NCBI RefSeq assembly: GCF_031885415.1
Contig: NZ_CP116871.1
Coordinates: 310,001-374,000 of the forward strand
DNA from: Microbacterium forte
GTDB taxonomy: Bacteria > Actinomycetota > Actinomycetes > Actinomycetales > Microbacteriaceae
Reading direction: 5' to 3'
DNA: 64,000 nt
In this document: positions 18,010-26,183 of the stretch, one piece after another
Position numbering within the stretch: position 1 is the stretch's first letter
Layout: each line of letters begins with the position of its first letter
The notes under the pieces: generated by a model
Databases searched by the model: none
Seen by the model: the letters and a program-made list of their open reading frames with translations, nothing else
Told to the model about the DNA's origin: nothing
Made by a program: the position numbers and the translations under genes

Positions 18010-19262
18010 TCAGAGCGGAGTGACCTCGGCCAGGTATCGATGGATGAGGGTGACCGCCGTGGCGCCTTCGCCCACCGCCGATGCGACGCGCTTGACGGAG
18101 TTCGCGCGGACGTCACCGGCGGCGAAGACCCCGGGGACGGAGGTCTCCAGATAGTAGGGGGCGCGTTTCAGGGGCCATCGATCCAGGTCGTCGGGCGAGA
18201 GGTCTACGCCGGTGAGCAGGAAACCGCGGGTGTCGAGGCGGACATCGGTGGTCTCCGCCCATTCGGTGTTGGGCGCGCCGCCGATGCAGACGAAGAGGTG
18301 CGTGGCCGGCAACCGCGTCGCCGTTCCCGCCTGGTCGAGGGTGATCTCCTGCAGGTGCTCGTCGCCGTCGACGGCGACGACTCGGGTGTTCACGAGGATG
18401 GTGACGTTGGGCTGCACGGCGAGTCGGTTGAGCAGATACGCCGACATGGTCGATGAGAGCGACGGTCCGCGCACGAGCACCGTGCATGTGCGGCGTGCGC
18501 GGCCAGGTTCATCGCGGCCTGTCCTGCGGAGTTCGCGCCGCCGACGACGTACACATGCTGTCCGATGCAGGCGGAGGCCTCGCTGGTGCCGGCGCCGTAG
18601 TAGATGCCCGCACCCTGGAGGTCGCGGGCTCGCGGAAGGTCGAGTCGACGCCACTGCACTCCTGTCGCGCACAGGGCAGCGCGGGTGTGTATCTCGGAGC
18701 CGTCGGCGAGCAGCGCCCGCACGTCGTGATCCGTGAACGTGCGATCGACCCCGTGACGCATGAGGACGAGATCCGCTCCGAACGAGACCGCCTGCCGGCG
18801 CGCACGCTCCGCGAGCTCTGCCCCGGAGACTCCACCGGGAAAACCGAGGTAGTTCTCGATGAGGCTGCTGAAGCCGGCCTGACCGCCGACGGCGTCGCGT
18901 TCGACGACGGCGACACTGAGACCCTCCGATGCCGCGTAGACCGCAGCCGAGAGTCCCGCAGGACCCGCGCCGTGGATGATCAGGTCGTACGTCGATCGGG
19001 CAGGGGGATGGACCCAACCGAGAGCCGACGCGACCTGCTCCGGGGTCGGATCTTCGAGGACGCCGCCACGCGGCAGTGCCACAAGGGGGAGACGCCTGCC
19101 GGCGAGATCGACGCCCCCCGCAGACGAGGAGCCTGCCGGTACCGCGATCGAGAGGAAGGGGACTCCGCTGCGGGTCAGATAGTCGCGAATCGCGTACTCG
19201 TCCCGACCGTCGGCATCCGCGATGAGGCGGAGAGGCGGCTGGTCGCCCGAGACGTCGGTCAT
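18010..19262 (-). pseudogene. FAD-dependent oxidoreductase (thioredoxin-reductase-like), frameshifted
   Basis: Two frames together encode one flavoprotein. The 5' frame from ATG 19262 gives an N-terminal thioredoxin-fold-like segment of about 90 residues, then the FAD motif GAGPAGLSAAVYAA, VVERDAVGGQAGFSSLIENY and the second nucleotide-binding motif VYVVGGANSAGQAAMNLA. Near 18485 it shifts; the 3' frame continues TVLVRGPSLSSTMSAYLLNR through FVCIGGAPNTEW and the FAD-contact GVFAAGDVRANSVKRVASAV. One missing base in a GC-rich run would restore the frame (…HA-TVLV…). No redox CxxC is visible, as in this TrxR-like subfamily. Either a real inactivation or a sequencing error. ATGA overlap with the UBP zinc-finger gene. 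Confidence 0.8.
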
Positions 19263-19618
19263 GCGTTCCCGGCGAGCTGCTCTTGCCAATCCGCCGGGAC
19301 CCGCTCAGCAGGACCCGGGGTGGTCTGCGACAGCGGGTGGCTGTGCGGGGGCGCGAGGACGGGTCCGTCGAAGGCGGTCTCGGTGTCGAAATCCCAGAAC
19401 CAGTCCTCGCCGGGCTCGAAACTCTGGATCACCCGATGACCGCTCGAGTGCGCATGCTTCGTCGCGTGCTTGTGCAAGGAGTCGTCGCAGCATCCGATGT
19501 GCCCGCAGAACGCGCATCGACGCAAGTGCAGCCACCACGAGCCGAGGCTCTCGCAGTCCACGCACCCGGGGCCGGATGGCGGGACGTCGGAACGGATGAA
19601 GTCGCTGACATCGCTCAT
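19259..19618 (-). CDS. UBP-type zinc-finger protein
   Basis: 119 residues from ATG 19618 (AGGAG 8 nt upstream). Zinc ligands are arranged CVDCESLGSWWLHLRRCAFC, then CC, H-x3-H-x2-H and GHRVIQSFEPGEDWFW, the ubiquitin-protease-type (UBP) zinc finger. In actinobacteria such single-domain proteins sit next to TrxR-like FAD oxidoreductases, as here with a 4-bp ATGA overlap. Eukaryotic versions bind ubiquitin tails; the bacterial ligand is unknown. A redox partnership with the downstream flavoprotein is inference from synteny. Confidence 0.88.
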   Translation of the reverse strand: MSDVSDFIRSDVPPSGPGCVDCESLGSWWLHLRRCAFCGHIGCCDDSLHKHATKHAHSSGHRVIQSFEPGEDWFWDFDTETAFDGPVLAPPHSHPLSQTTPGPAERVPADWQEQLAGNA

Positions 19619-19760
19619 GGGCGGGTCTCCTGTGGTCGGTGTGCTGTCCGGGTCATGATGTCGGGATTCTGGGCCGTACTCAAGGGTGCCCGCCGGAATG
19701 CCCCTGCTCGTTCGACACCCGTCGAAGCCTTGTCCGTCGACATCCTCTAGGTTCGACAGC

Positions 19761-20729
19761 GTGAGCAGCTCTCCCTCCCGCCGCGTCCCGATCGAATCAC
19801 AGAAGGTCGATGCGCCCCTGACTTCCAGCGCGACGTTCCTCGTGCTGCGGATCGCAGAGGGTGCGGATGCCGCGGCGTCCGTGCGTGACGCGATCAGCGG
19901 CATAGACGACATCGTGAAGAACGTGGGATTCCGTGACCTCGATGCGATGTTGTCGTGCACGGTCGGCATCGGCTCTGCAGCATGGCCGCGACTCACCGCG
20001 CGCCGCGCTCCCGCGGAGCTGCACCCCTTCGCGCCGGTCGTGGGTCCCGTGCACACCGCCCCCAGCACCCCCGGCGATCTGCTCTTCCACATCCGTGCGA
20101 ACCGTCAGGATCTCGTCTTCGAGTTCGAGAGGCAGCTGCTCGATGCTCTCGGCGACTCCGTGACCGTGGTCGACGAGATCGCCGGCTTCCGCTACTTCGA
20201 CGTCCGCGACCTGCTGGGCTTCGTCGACGGCACGGCGAATCCTGTCGGGAACAGCGTGGCCGATTCGACTCTCGTGGGTGCGGAAGACGGAGACAACGTC
20301 GGCGGCAGCTACGTCGTCGTCCAGAAGTACCTGCATGAGCTCGATCGGTGGCAGTCGCTGACGACCGAGCAGCAAGAGGCGATCATCGGTCGGAAGAAGG
20401 CCGACAACGTCGAGTTGGACGACGCCGTCGCGGGGCAGAAGTCCCACAAGACGCTCGCCACCATCGTCGTCGACGGGGTCGAGCACGACATCCTCCGTGA
20501 CAACATGCCCTTCGGGCGCCCTGGTTCCTCGTCGTTCGGCACCTATTTCATCGGGTACTCGCGATATCTGTGGGTCATCGAGAAGATGCTCGAGAACATG
20601 TTCATCGGCGATCCGCCCGGCGCATACGACAGGCTGCTCGACTTCTCGAACGCGACGACCGGCTGCGTCTTCTTCGCTCCATCCGCAGACTTCCTCGGCA
20701 GACTCGCGGACGAGCAGCTCCCTGCGTAG
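19761..20729 (+). CDS. Dyp-type heme peroxidase (B-type-like)
   Basis: 322 residues from GTG 19761. The Dyp motif GFVDGT is at residues 153-158 (catalytic Asp156), the proximal heme ligand is His229 in QKSHKT, and ILRDNMPFG (Arg246, Asn248) lines the distal side. It oxidises dyes, phenolics or porphyrin-like compounds with peroxide; the physiological substrate is not evident. No encapsulin gene is nearby and the C-terminus has no long cargo tail. A -10-like TAGGTT at 19748-19753 ends 7 nt before the start, so a leaderless mRNA is likely. Confidence 0.92.
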   Translation: MSSSPSRRVPIESQKVDAPLTSSATFLVLRIAEGADAAASVRDAISGIDDIVKNVGFRDLDAMLSCTVGIGSAAWPRLTARRAPAELHPFAPVVGPVHTAPSTPGDLLFHIRANRQDLVFEFERQLLDALGDSVTVVDEIAGFRYFDVRDLLGFVDGTANPVGNSVADSTLVGAEDGDNVGGSYVVVQKYLHELDRWQSLTTEQQEAIIGRKKADNVELDDAVAGQKSHKTLATIVVDGVEHDILRDNMPFGRPGSSSFGTYFIGYSRYLWVIEKMLENMFIGDPPGAYDRLLDFSNATTGCVFFAPSADFLGRLADEQLPA

Positions 20730-20747
20730 CCACGGGGCGAGCGTTTC

Positions 20748-21086
20748 TCACCCGGTGCGCGTGGATCGCCCGGGGTCAGCGCTCGGCTCGACAGCGGGCT
20801 CGCGCACGACGTACAACCCCGACGTGGCGTTCGCGGTCGACGCGAGCGCCTCGACCCACTGGCGGTTGAGGTCGGGCACCCGGCCGCCGGAGTAGCTGAA
20901 GACGAGGTTGCAACCGGGGTGCAACCACACCGTGCTGCGACCGCCGCCGATGCTGGTGTCATCCTTCCAGGTGAAGAGGAAGGGCTCACCTCGTCGCAGC
21001 TTCGTCGTCACGACCACCTGCAGATGGTGGAGCGTGCGATCGTCGATCTCGGCCTTCTGGCTTCCCTCGTACACGAACCTGCCCAT
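20748..21086 (-). CDS. DUF7882-type small protein of Microbacteriaceae
   Basis: 112 residues from ATG 21086. The opening MGRFVYEGSQKAEIDDRTL and the following HLQVVVTTKLRRGEPFLFTW are the pattern I associate with a small Microbacteriaceae-specific family that databases once labelled ATP-dependent DNA ligase; it is far too short to be a ligase. A conserved WLHPGCNLVFSYSG follows, then a proline-rich tail. Function unknown. It converges on the Dyp gene with only 18 bp between stops. Confidence 0.75.
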   Translation of the reverse strand: MGRFVYEGSQKAEIDDRTLHHLQVVVTTKLRRGEPFLFTWKDDTSIGGGRSTVWLHPGCNLVFSYSGGRVPDLNRQWVEALASTANATSGLYVVREPAVEPSADPGRSTRTG

Positions 21087-21192
21087 GTGCCCAGACCTAC
21101 AGTGGTGCGTGGCGTGTCGCAAGGCCCTTGCGAACCGCCGGCGCGAGAGCGCACGAACAACGGGGGAGTGGACGAGGCGTAGGGTCGATGCC

Positions 21193-21585
21193 ATGCGTCC
21201 GCAACCGCTGCTCGTCTACGACGGTGACTGTGCCTTCTGCACCACGTGGGTCCGCCGACTCGAGCGGTGGCTCGTCAGGTTCCCCGAGGCTCAGCCGTGG
21301 CAGTGGCTCGACCTCGACGAGATCGGCCTGAGCTCCGCCGATGTCACCCGCTACGTGTGGCTTCTGGTCGGCGAGCGCCGGTTCCGCGGTCACGCCGCCT
21401 TCGCCGCGCTGCTGAGGATGCAGCGCTCGAGGTCTCTGCGCGTCGTGGGCCAGCTGCTCGTGACGTCGCCGTTCTCCTGGGCTGCGGCACTCGGCTACAC
21501 GCTGATCGCCCGCTTCAGACACAGGCTGCCCGGGGGGACCGCCGCCTGCGCGCTGCCGCGCCCCGAGAGTCGCGCAGTCAACTGA
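21193..21585 (+). CDS. DCC1-like thiol-disulfide oxidoreductase family protein (DUF393)
   Basis: 130 residues. It starts MRPQPLLVYDGDCAFC, the DxxCxxC motif that names the family, and continues with a thioredoxin-like pattern and arginine-rich C-terminus. Members are predicted thiol-disulfide oxidoreductases; partners are unknown. ATG 21193 lies 7 nt after TAGGGT (21180-21185), consistent with a leaderless mRNA. The next gene, a symporter, has its own promoter-like element. Confidence 0.85.
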   Translation: MRPQPLLVYDGDCAFCTTWVRRLERWLVRFPEAQPWQWLDLDEIGLSSADVTRYVWLLVGERRFRGHAAFAALLRMQRSRSLRVVGQLLVTSPFSWAAALGYTLIARFRHRLPGGTAACALPRPESRAVN

Positions 21586-21609
21586 TCGCGACTCCGGTAC
21601 TCTCGGCGC

Positions 21610-23247
21610 ATGGCCACCGCAACGACGCAGACCCCTAAACGTGAGGCGTTCGGCTCGCGGAACGTCTTCATCCTCTCTGCGATCGGCTCCGCCGTCGGGC
21701 TGGGGAACATCTGGCGGTTCCCCTACGTGGCGTACGAGGGCGGAGGTGGCGCGTTCCTCATCCCGTATCTGTGCGCGCTGCTGACCGCCGGCATCCCTCT
21801 GCTGTTCTTCGACTACGCCATCGGTCACCGGTTCCGCGGTTCTGCGCCGTTGGCCTTCCGCCGGATGCACCGCAGGGCAGAGCCGCTCGGCTGGTGGCAG
21901 GTGCTCATCTGCGTGGTCATCGCGGTCTACTACGCGGTCATCATCGCGTGGGCCGCCATGTACACCTGGTTCTCCGCTCAGCTGACCTGGGGGCCGGGCA
22001 ACGAGAACGACTTCTTCTTCGTCGACTTCCTCCGCTCGGCCGACGTCGCCGAGGTCGGCATCTCGACCGAGTTCGTGCCTCAGGTCGGGCTGCCGCTCGT
22101 CGCGGTCTGGCTGATCGTCATCGTGATCATGGCGCTGGGGGTCAAGCGGGGAATCGGCCGGGCCAACATGATCCTGATGCCGCTGTTGACAGTGATGTTC
22201 GCGATCCTCGTGGTGCAGTCGCTGTTCCTTCCCGGCGCGATGGACGGCCTGAACGCCTTCTTCACGCCGAACTGGGAAGCACTCGGAGACCCCGCCGTGT
22301 GGGCCTCTGCCTACGGGCACATCTTCTTCTCGCTCTCGGTCGCCTTCGGCATCATGGTGACGTACTCGTCATACCTGAAGCGCAAGACCGACCTCACCGG
22401 CTCCGGCCTGGTGGTCGCCTTCGCGAACTCGGGCTTCGAGATCCTCGCGGGAATCGGCGTGTTCGCCGCGCTCGGCTTCATGGCGCAGGCGCAGGGCACC
22501 GAGGTCGCCGGAGTCGCGTCGTCGGGGATCGGACTCGCGTTCATCGCCTTCCCGACGATCGTGTCGCAGGCGACGGGCGGCTCGATCATCGGCGTCCTGT
22601 TCTTCGGGGCGCTGGTCTTCGCAGGCGTGACCTCACTGATCTCCATCCTCGAGGTGATCGTCGCCGCCCTGCAGGACAAGCTCGGCTGGGCGCGCATCCG
22701 CACGACCCTGACGGTGTCGATTCCGCTCGCGATCGTCTCGATGGCGCTCTTCTCGACGACCACCGCTCTGTCGGTCCTCGATACGGCTGACGCGTTCGTC
22801 AATGCCTTCGGCATCATGGCGGTCGCGCTCGTCGCCGTGATCGTCGTGGCCTGGCTGCTGCACAAGCTGCCGGCGCTCGTCGAGCACCTCGATCGCCGTT
22901 CGAGTTTCCGGGTCGGTCGGGTCTGGATGCTGCTCGTCGGTGCGCTCGCGCCCCTGGTGCTCGGCTACCTGCTGGTCACCGAGCTGATCTCGAAGATCTC
23001 CGAGCCGTACGGCGGCTACCCCGGATGGTTCCTGGCCGTCTTCGGATGGGGCATGGTCATCGCACTCGTCGCGCTCGCGCTGCTGCTGTCCGCGTTGCCG
23101 TGGAGCGGTCGCTCGCACGCCAAGGACGACCCGGAGTACGACGAGTTCCTCGCCGAAGAACACTACGAGCCGGATGCCGAGACCTCGTCGATCCCGATGG
23201 TGCCGACGACGGAACCCCGCTCGACGGAGAAGGGAGCCAGCGCATGA
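21610..23247 (+). CDS. metP: Sodium-dependent amino acid symporter, NSS/SNF family (MetP-like)
   Basis: 545 residues with 11-12 membrane segments. The NSS sodium/substrate site is at the N-terminus: SAVGLGNIWRFPYVAYEGGG. It is followed by a small membrane protein overlapping the stop, the arrangement of the MetP/MetS methionine-alanine importer of Corynebacterium, so I assign that role by synteny. The cytoplasmic C-tail is acidic. TACTCT at 21598-21603 lies 6 nt before the ATG, suggesting a leaderless transcript. Substrate could be another neutral amino acid. Confidence 0.85.
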   Translation: MATATTQTPKREAFGSRNVFILSAIGSAVGLGNIWRFPYVAYEGGGGAFLIPYLCALLTAGIPLLFFDYAIGHRFRGSAPLAFRRMHRRAEPLGWWQVLICVVIAVYYAVIIAWAAMYTWFSAQLTWGPGNENDFFFVDFLRSADVAEVGISTEFVPQVGLPLVAVWLIVIVIMALGVKRGIGRANMILMPLLTVMFAILVVQSLFLPGAMDGLNAFFTPNWEALGDPAVWASAYGHIFFSLSVAFGIMVTYSSYLKRKTDLTGSGLVVAFANSGFEILAGIGVFAALGFMAQAQGTEVAGVASSGIGLAFIAFPTIVSQATGGSIIGVLFFGALVFAGVTSLISILEVIVAALQDKLGWARIRTTLTVSIPLAIVSMALFSTTTALSVLDTADAFVNAFGIMAVALVAVIVVAWLLHKLPALVEHLDRRSSFRVGRVWMLLVGALAPLVLGYLLVTELISKISEPYGGYPGWFLAVFGWGMVIALVALALLLSALPWSGRSHAKDDPEYDEFLAEEHYEPDAETSSIPMVPTTEPRSTEKGASA

Positions 23248-23378
23248 CCATCACAGCCGTCGTCATGATGATCATCGCGATGGTCACGATCTGGGGCGGA
23301 CTCGTCGCCGCCATCGTGAACCTCGCGCGTCACCCCGAGGTCGCGGATTCGGAGCCCGCTCCGCCGGTCGAGCTCTGA
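23244..23378 (+). CDS. metS: Small subunit of MetP-type importer (MetS-like)
   Basis: 44 residues: one transmembrane helix (MTITAVVMMIIAMVTIWGG onward to about residue 26) followed by a short polar tail ARHPEV…PPVEL. The ATG overlaps the symporter stop (ATGA), so synthesis is probably coupled. This matches the tiny MetS subunit needed by MetP-type transporters. It is easily missed because of its size. Confidence 0.85.
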   Translation: MTITAVVMMIIAMVTIWGGLVAAIVNLARHPEVADSEPAPPVEL

Positions 23379-23400
23379 CCGACGCCGGGGGACGCGGCGT

Positions 23401-23433
23401 CGCCCCAGGACCTGCATCCCACAGGTCGGGGCG
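23401..23433. terminator. Hairpin between metS-like gene and convergent DUF6510 gene
   Basis: CGCCCC plus GACCTG (2-nt bulge) pairs with CAGGTC plus GGGGCG around a 7-nt loop, directly after metS and before the convergent stop. Acts as a terminator on both strands. Confidence 0.7.
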
Positions 23434-23718
23434 CTATCCGTCGGCCGGCCAGCGCAGGAGACTCAGAGCACCGATCACGAGGGTCGCGCTGCCGCCGTCG
23501 CGGAGACAGGTCAGCAGTGTGCGACCGCACCCGCGGCAGAGGAGGATGACGCCGGCCGGATCGAGCTCGGCGATCGCGTCGGCGAGCTCGGCCTCGCGGT
23601 CGCAGTGCGCGCATGCTGCTCGCGCGCTCGTCATGTCTCTGCCGAAGACCTCGAGCAGGATCCCGCCTGCGGCGTTGCCGTCGACTCGCGTGCGATGACC
23701 GGGGTGGGCAGCGTCCAT
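23434..23718 (-). CDS. DUF6510-type zinc-ribbon protein
   Basis: 94 residues. Two CxxC knuckles, CAHC and CRGC, 25 residues apart form a probable zinc ribbon; the N-terminus has VDGNAAGGILLEVFGRDMT, typical of a small family in Microbacteriaceae. It follows the ferredoxin-reductase-like gene with a 1-bp overlap in the operon sulfite-oxidase-like / reductase / DUF6510. Role unknown; a part in maturation or electron transfer of the molybdoenzyme is a guess from this repeated gene order. Confidence 0.75.
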   Translation of the reverse strand: MDAAHPGHRTRVDGNAAGGILLEVFGRDMTSARAACAHCDREAELADAIAELDPAGVILLCRGCGRTLLTCLRDGGSATLVIGALSLLRWPADG

Positions 23719-24443
23719 CAGGCACCTCCGAAGCGCTCAGTGCGGATCCGTTCCGGCGGATGCCCCGCCGCCACGAGCAGGTCTGCGACCGCCTCGACGA
23801 AGCCCGTCGGCCCGCAGACGTAGACCGACGGGTGTTCGGTGGCGGGAATGGTGGAGGCCGCGATCGTCGCCGCGTCCACCCGGCCGGCCGGGCGTTCGGA
23901 GCCCGGAGGCGCCGAACGGCTGTACGCCCAGTCGACGAGGAAGGCGTCGTCGGCGAGCTGGGCGAGGTCGTCCGTGTAGAACGCATCGGCGGCTGAACGC
24001 ACCGCGTACAGCAGGCGCATCGGCGCCGAGCTGCCCGTGCGCGCATGCTGCCTCGCCATCGCGATGAGCGGGACGATCCCCGACCCGCCTGCGATGAGCT
24101 GCACGGGCTCGGTCTGGGTGGGGGTCCACACGAAGTAGGCGCCGATCGGACCGCGAACCTCCAGTTCGTCTCCGGGGCGCACGTCCTCGACGAGATAGGG
24201 AGAGACCTCGCCCTCGGGCACTTCGTCGACCGCGAGTTCGATGATGTCCGAGTCACCGGACGATGCGAGGGAATACGACCTGACCGCTTGATACCCGTCT
24301 TCTGCGGTCAGACGCACGTCGACGTGCTGACCGGCCAGATTCCCCGGCCACCCGTCGACCCGCAGCTCGAGCACGCGACCGTGGGGGGTGGGGTTTCGTG
24401 TCTCGACGACTCTGGCGACCAGCCACAGCGGTGCCGTGGTCAC
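23718..24443 (-). CDS. Ferredoxin reductase-type FAD/NAD(P) oxidoreductase
   Basis: 241 residues. FAD-binding beta-barrel motif RSYSLASS at about residues 56-63, NAD(P) motif GGSGIVPLIAM, and the C-terminal CGPTGFVEAVAD that closes the nicotinamide site. No 2Fe-2S cysteines, so it is a reductase without its own iron-sulfur domain. Start GTG 24443 overlaps the stop of the upstream molybdopterin protein (GTGA) with GAGGAG 8 nt before it. Likely passes electrons between NAD(P)H and the neighbouring molybdoenzyme (inference). Confidence 0.88.
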   Translation of the reverse strand: MTTAPLWLVARVVETRNPTPHGRVLELRVDGWPGNLAGQHVDVRLTAEDGYQAVRSYSLASSGDSDIIELAVDEVPEGEVSPYLVEDVRPGDELEVRGPIGAYFVWTPTQTEPVQLIAGGSGIVPLIAMARQHARTGSSAPMRLLYAVRSAADAFYTDDLAQLADDAFLVDWAYSRSAPPGSERPAGRVDAATIAASTIPATEHPSVYVCGPTGFVEAVADLLVAAGHPPERIRTERFGGA

Positions 24444-25030
24444 CAGTAACGCTCCTCTTTCCAGGGATCTCCGTACATGTTGTAGCCGTTCTGCTCCCAG
24501 AATCCGGGTTCGTCGTTCTCGAGCAGATCCAGACCGTGGACCCACTTGGCAGACTTCCAGAAGTAGAGGTGCGGCACCAGAAGGCGAGCAGGGCCGCCGT
24601 GCTCCGCAGCGAGCGGCTGGCCGTCGAATTCGAACGCCACCCACGCTTTGCCGCCTGTGAGGTCGGCGCGCGGAACGTTGGTGGTGTACCCGCCGTAGGA
24701 GAAGACCCGCGTGAAATCGCCCTCGCCGGCATCCTGCAGCAGATGATCGAGCGAGACCCCACGCCAGCGGGTGCCGAGCTTCGACCACCGGGTCACGCAG
24801 TGGATGTCTGTGGTGATGGTGTCGATCGGGAGTGCCTGCAGGTCGTCCCATGACCAGGTGCGACGGATGCCGTCGAGACCGACGACCGCGAACTCCCACG
24901 TGTCGAGGGAGACTCGCGGCGTCGGCCCTGCGGAGAGCACGGGGAAGTCCTCGGTGAGGTACTGGCCCGGAGGGAGGCGGTCGTCCGACTCGCGTCGCCG
25001 TGCGCCGAAGCCGCGGGAGATCACACCCAT
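24440..25030 (-). CDS. Molybdopterin-dependent sulfite oxidase-like oxidoreductase
   Basis: 196 residues, the compact single-domain form of the sulfite oxidase/YedY fold. The molybdenum-ligand cysteine is Cys78 in TDIHCVTRWSKLGT, and GYTTNVPRADL and YFWKSAKWVHGLDL are family patterns. No twin-arginine signal is visible, so it is probably cytoplasmic, consistent with pairing to an NAD(P)H reductase. Start ATG 25030. Substrate unknown. First gene of a three-gene operon with 4-bp and 1-bp overlaps. Confidence 0.9.
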   Translation of the reverse strand: MGVISRGFGARRRESDDRLPPGQYLTEDFPVLSAGPTPRVSLDTWEFAVVGLDGIRRTWSWDDLQALPIDTITTDIHCVTRWSKLGTRWRGVSLDHLLQDAGEGDFTRVFSYGGYTTNVPRADLTGGKAWVAFEFDGQPLAAEHGGPARLLVPHLYFWKSAKWVHGLDLLENDEPGFWEQNGYNMYGDPWKEERYW

Positions 25031-25140
25031 GATCGTCTTCTTTCGTTCGGTCGGAGCGGAGCCGCGAGTCGCTCGCGGGGGATTCCTGCCGTGTGGGACT
25101 GATTCTAGGGCGACTGAGTATCGGCGCGCCCTGATCATTT

Positions 25141-25182
25141 TTTACTCATAAACGTGCGCTTCATGCTAACTTCACTCGTAAA
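25141..25182 (+). promoter_or_regulatory. Promoter and repeated motif upstream of flagellar sigma gene
   Basis: TTTACT (25141-25146), 17 bp, TGCTAA (25164-25169) fits a housekeeping promoter. ACTCATAAAC (25144-25153) and ACTCGTAAAA (25174-25183) form an imperfect direct repeat 30 bp apart that flanks the -10; this could be an operator for a master regulator of the cluster. This is the most AT-rich stretch nearby. Confidence 0.4.
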
Positions 25183-25208
25183 ACAGTCGTTCAAGCCACG
25201 GAGTCACA

Positions 25209-26066
25209 TTGCTGAGTAGTTTCGCTGTTTCTGCTGATTCCACTCAGCCTGAAGTCGTCTCTGCCTCGCCCGAGAAGCTGGCGCGCGACAACATGCCGCT
25301 CGCGACCTTCCTGGCTGTGGAGAAGGCGAGATCGGCGACGCATGTCGACCTCGACGATCTGCTCTCGGCCGCACGCCTGGGCCTCGCCCGTGCCGCGATG
25401 TCGTATGACCCGGCGCGCGGCATTCCCTTCGGCGCCTTCGCGAGCAGCCAGATCAACTGGGCGATGCTGTCGGAGATGCGCAGAGCGGATCCTGCCGGCG
25501 AACGCAGTCGCGACAAGATCGAACGCCTGCGGGTCGCCGCCGAGACTCTGCTCGCTCGCACCGGCCGGGTGGCGACCACGGCGGAGCTCGCGCGGGAGTC
25601 CGGCTTCACTGTCGACGTCGTGGCCGAGATGATGAAGCTCGACGAGATGGTGCGCACCGCGACCAGCTTCGAGGAGCACTTCGACGTCGAGACCGGGCGT
25701 CAGGCCGCCGATCTCACCGACGGCGTCATCCTGCCCGAGCACGCGGTCGAGCAGTCGGAGACGCGTGCGATGGTGAACCGCGTCATTGAGGCGCTGCCGG
25801 CGGCGATGCGACAGGTCGTCCGCGGGATCTACCTCGAAGACCGGATGGTGAAGGACATCGCCGAAGAGCTCGAGGTCAGCCACGCGTATGTGTCGAAGGT
25901 CCGCTCGCGGGGTCTCGCTCTGATGCGCGAGGCCATGGAGGCATGGGAGAACGGCACGACCGGCGATCGATCGACCAAGGCGCGGGCGGAGTTCTTCGAG
26001 ACCCTGTTCGGCCCGATCCGCCCCGAGGCTCGCGACCGGTCGAGCGAGCTCCTCGCCGCCGTCTGA
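25209..26066 (+). CDS. RNA polymerase sigma factor, FliA/WhiG-like
   Basis: 285 residues. Region 2 is DLDDLLSAARLGLARAAMSY and PFGAFASSQINWAMLSEMRR; region 3 is RVATTAELARESGFTVDVVA; region 4 is ALPAAMRQVVRGIYLEDRMV with the HTH DIAEELEVSHAYVSKVRSRG. There is no region 1.1, as in the sigma-28 group. It sits directly before fliC and is the best candidate for reading the six GGTTAC/GCGATAGT promoters, though a paralogue lies at 54605-55408. It lacks the canonical LRSxDWxPR of FliA after region 2, which the paralogue keeps. Start TTG 25209 has CGGAG 5 nt upstream. No FlgM-like anti-sigma gene is seen. Confidence 0.85.
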   Translation: MLSSFAVSADSTQPEVVSASPEKLARDNMPLATFLAVEKARSATHVDLDDLLSAARLGLARAAMSYDPARGIPFGAFASSQINWAMLSEMRRADPAGERSRDKIERLRVAAETLLARTGRVATTAELARESGFTVDVVAEMMKLDEMVRTATSFEEHFDVETGRQAADLTDGVILPEHAVEQSETRAMVNRVIEALPAAMRQVVRGIYLEDRMVKDIAEELEVSHAYVSKVRSRGLALMREAMEAWENGTTGDRSTKARAEFFETLFGPIRPEARDRSSELLAAV

Positions 26067-26094
26067 ACCGACCCCCGGAATCTTCCGGCTCCGT

Positions 26095-26126
26095 GGTTAC
26101 GACGGCGGCGCATGTCGCGAATATCG
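26095..26126 (+). promoter_or_regulatory. Flagellar-type sigma promoter of fliC
   Basis: GGTTAC (26095-26100), 16 bp, GCGAATATCG (26117-26126). This is the most divergent -10 of the six copies but keeps TGTC upstream and TCG downstream. A small CCGGAA/TTCCGG hairpin lies before it at 26075-26088. Confidence 0.7.
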
Positions 26127-26134
26127 GTTGTGCA

Positions 26135-26177
26135 GGCCCACGGATGGGCCCGCGTCCAGCCCCATAACCACGGAGGA
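26135..26177 (+). promoter_or_regulatory. fliC leader: GGA hairpin plus ACGGAGGA Shine-Dalgarno (candidate CsrA sites)
   Basis: GGCCC (26135-26139) pairs with GGGCC (26146-26150) around the hexaloop ACGGAT, and 30 nt further on ACGGAGGA (26170-26177) overlaps the ribosome site. Two ANGGA motifs, one in a loop and one on the Shine-Dalgarno, match the arrangement known for CsrA control of Bacillus flagellin mRNA. CsrA and FliW genes are in this cluster. Binding is inference. Confidence 0.65.
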
Positions 26178-26183
26178 ATTCTC

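Noticed and set aside
20748-21086. Calling this small protein a DNA ligase
   Set aside because: Only 112 residues with no nucleotidyltransferase motif (KxDG); the old database label is misleading.
26067-26094. CCGGAA/TTCCGG hairpin after the first sigma gene as a strong terminator
   Set aside because: Stem of 6 bp with a 2-nt loop and no T-run; too weak to count alone.
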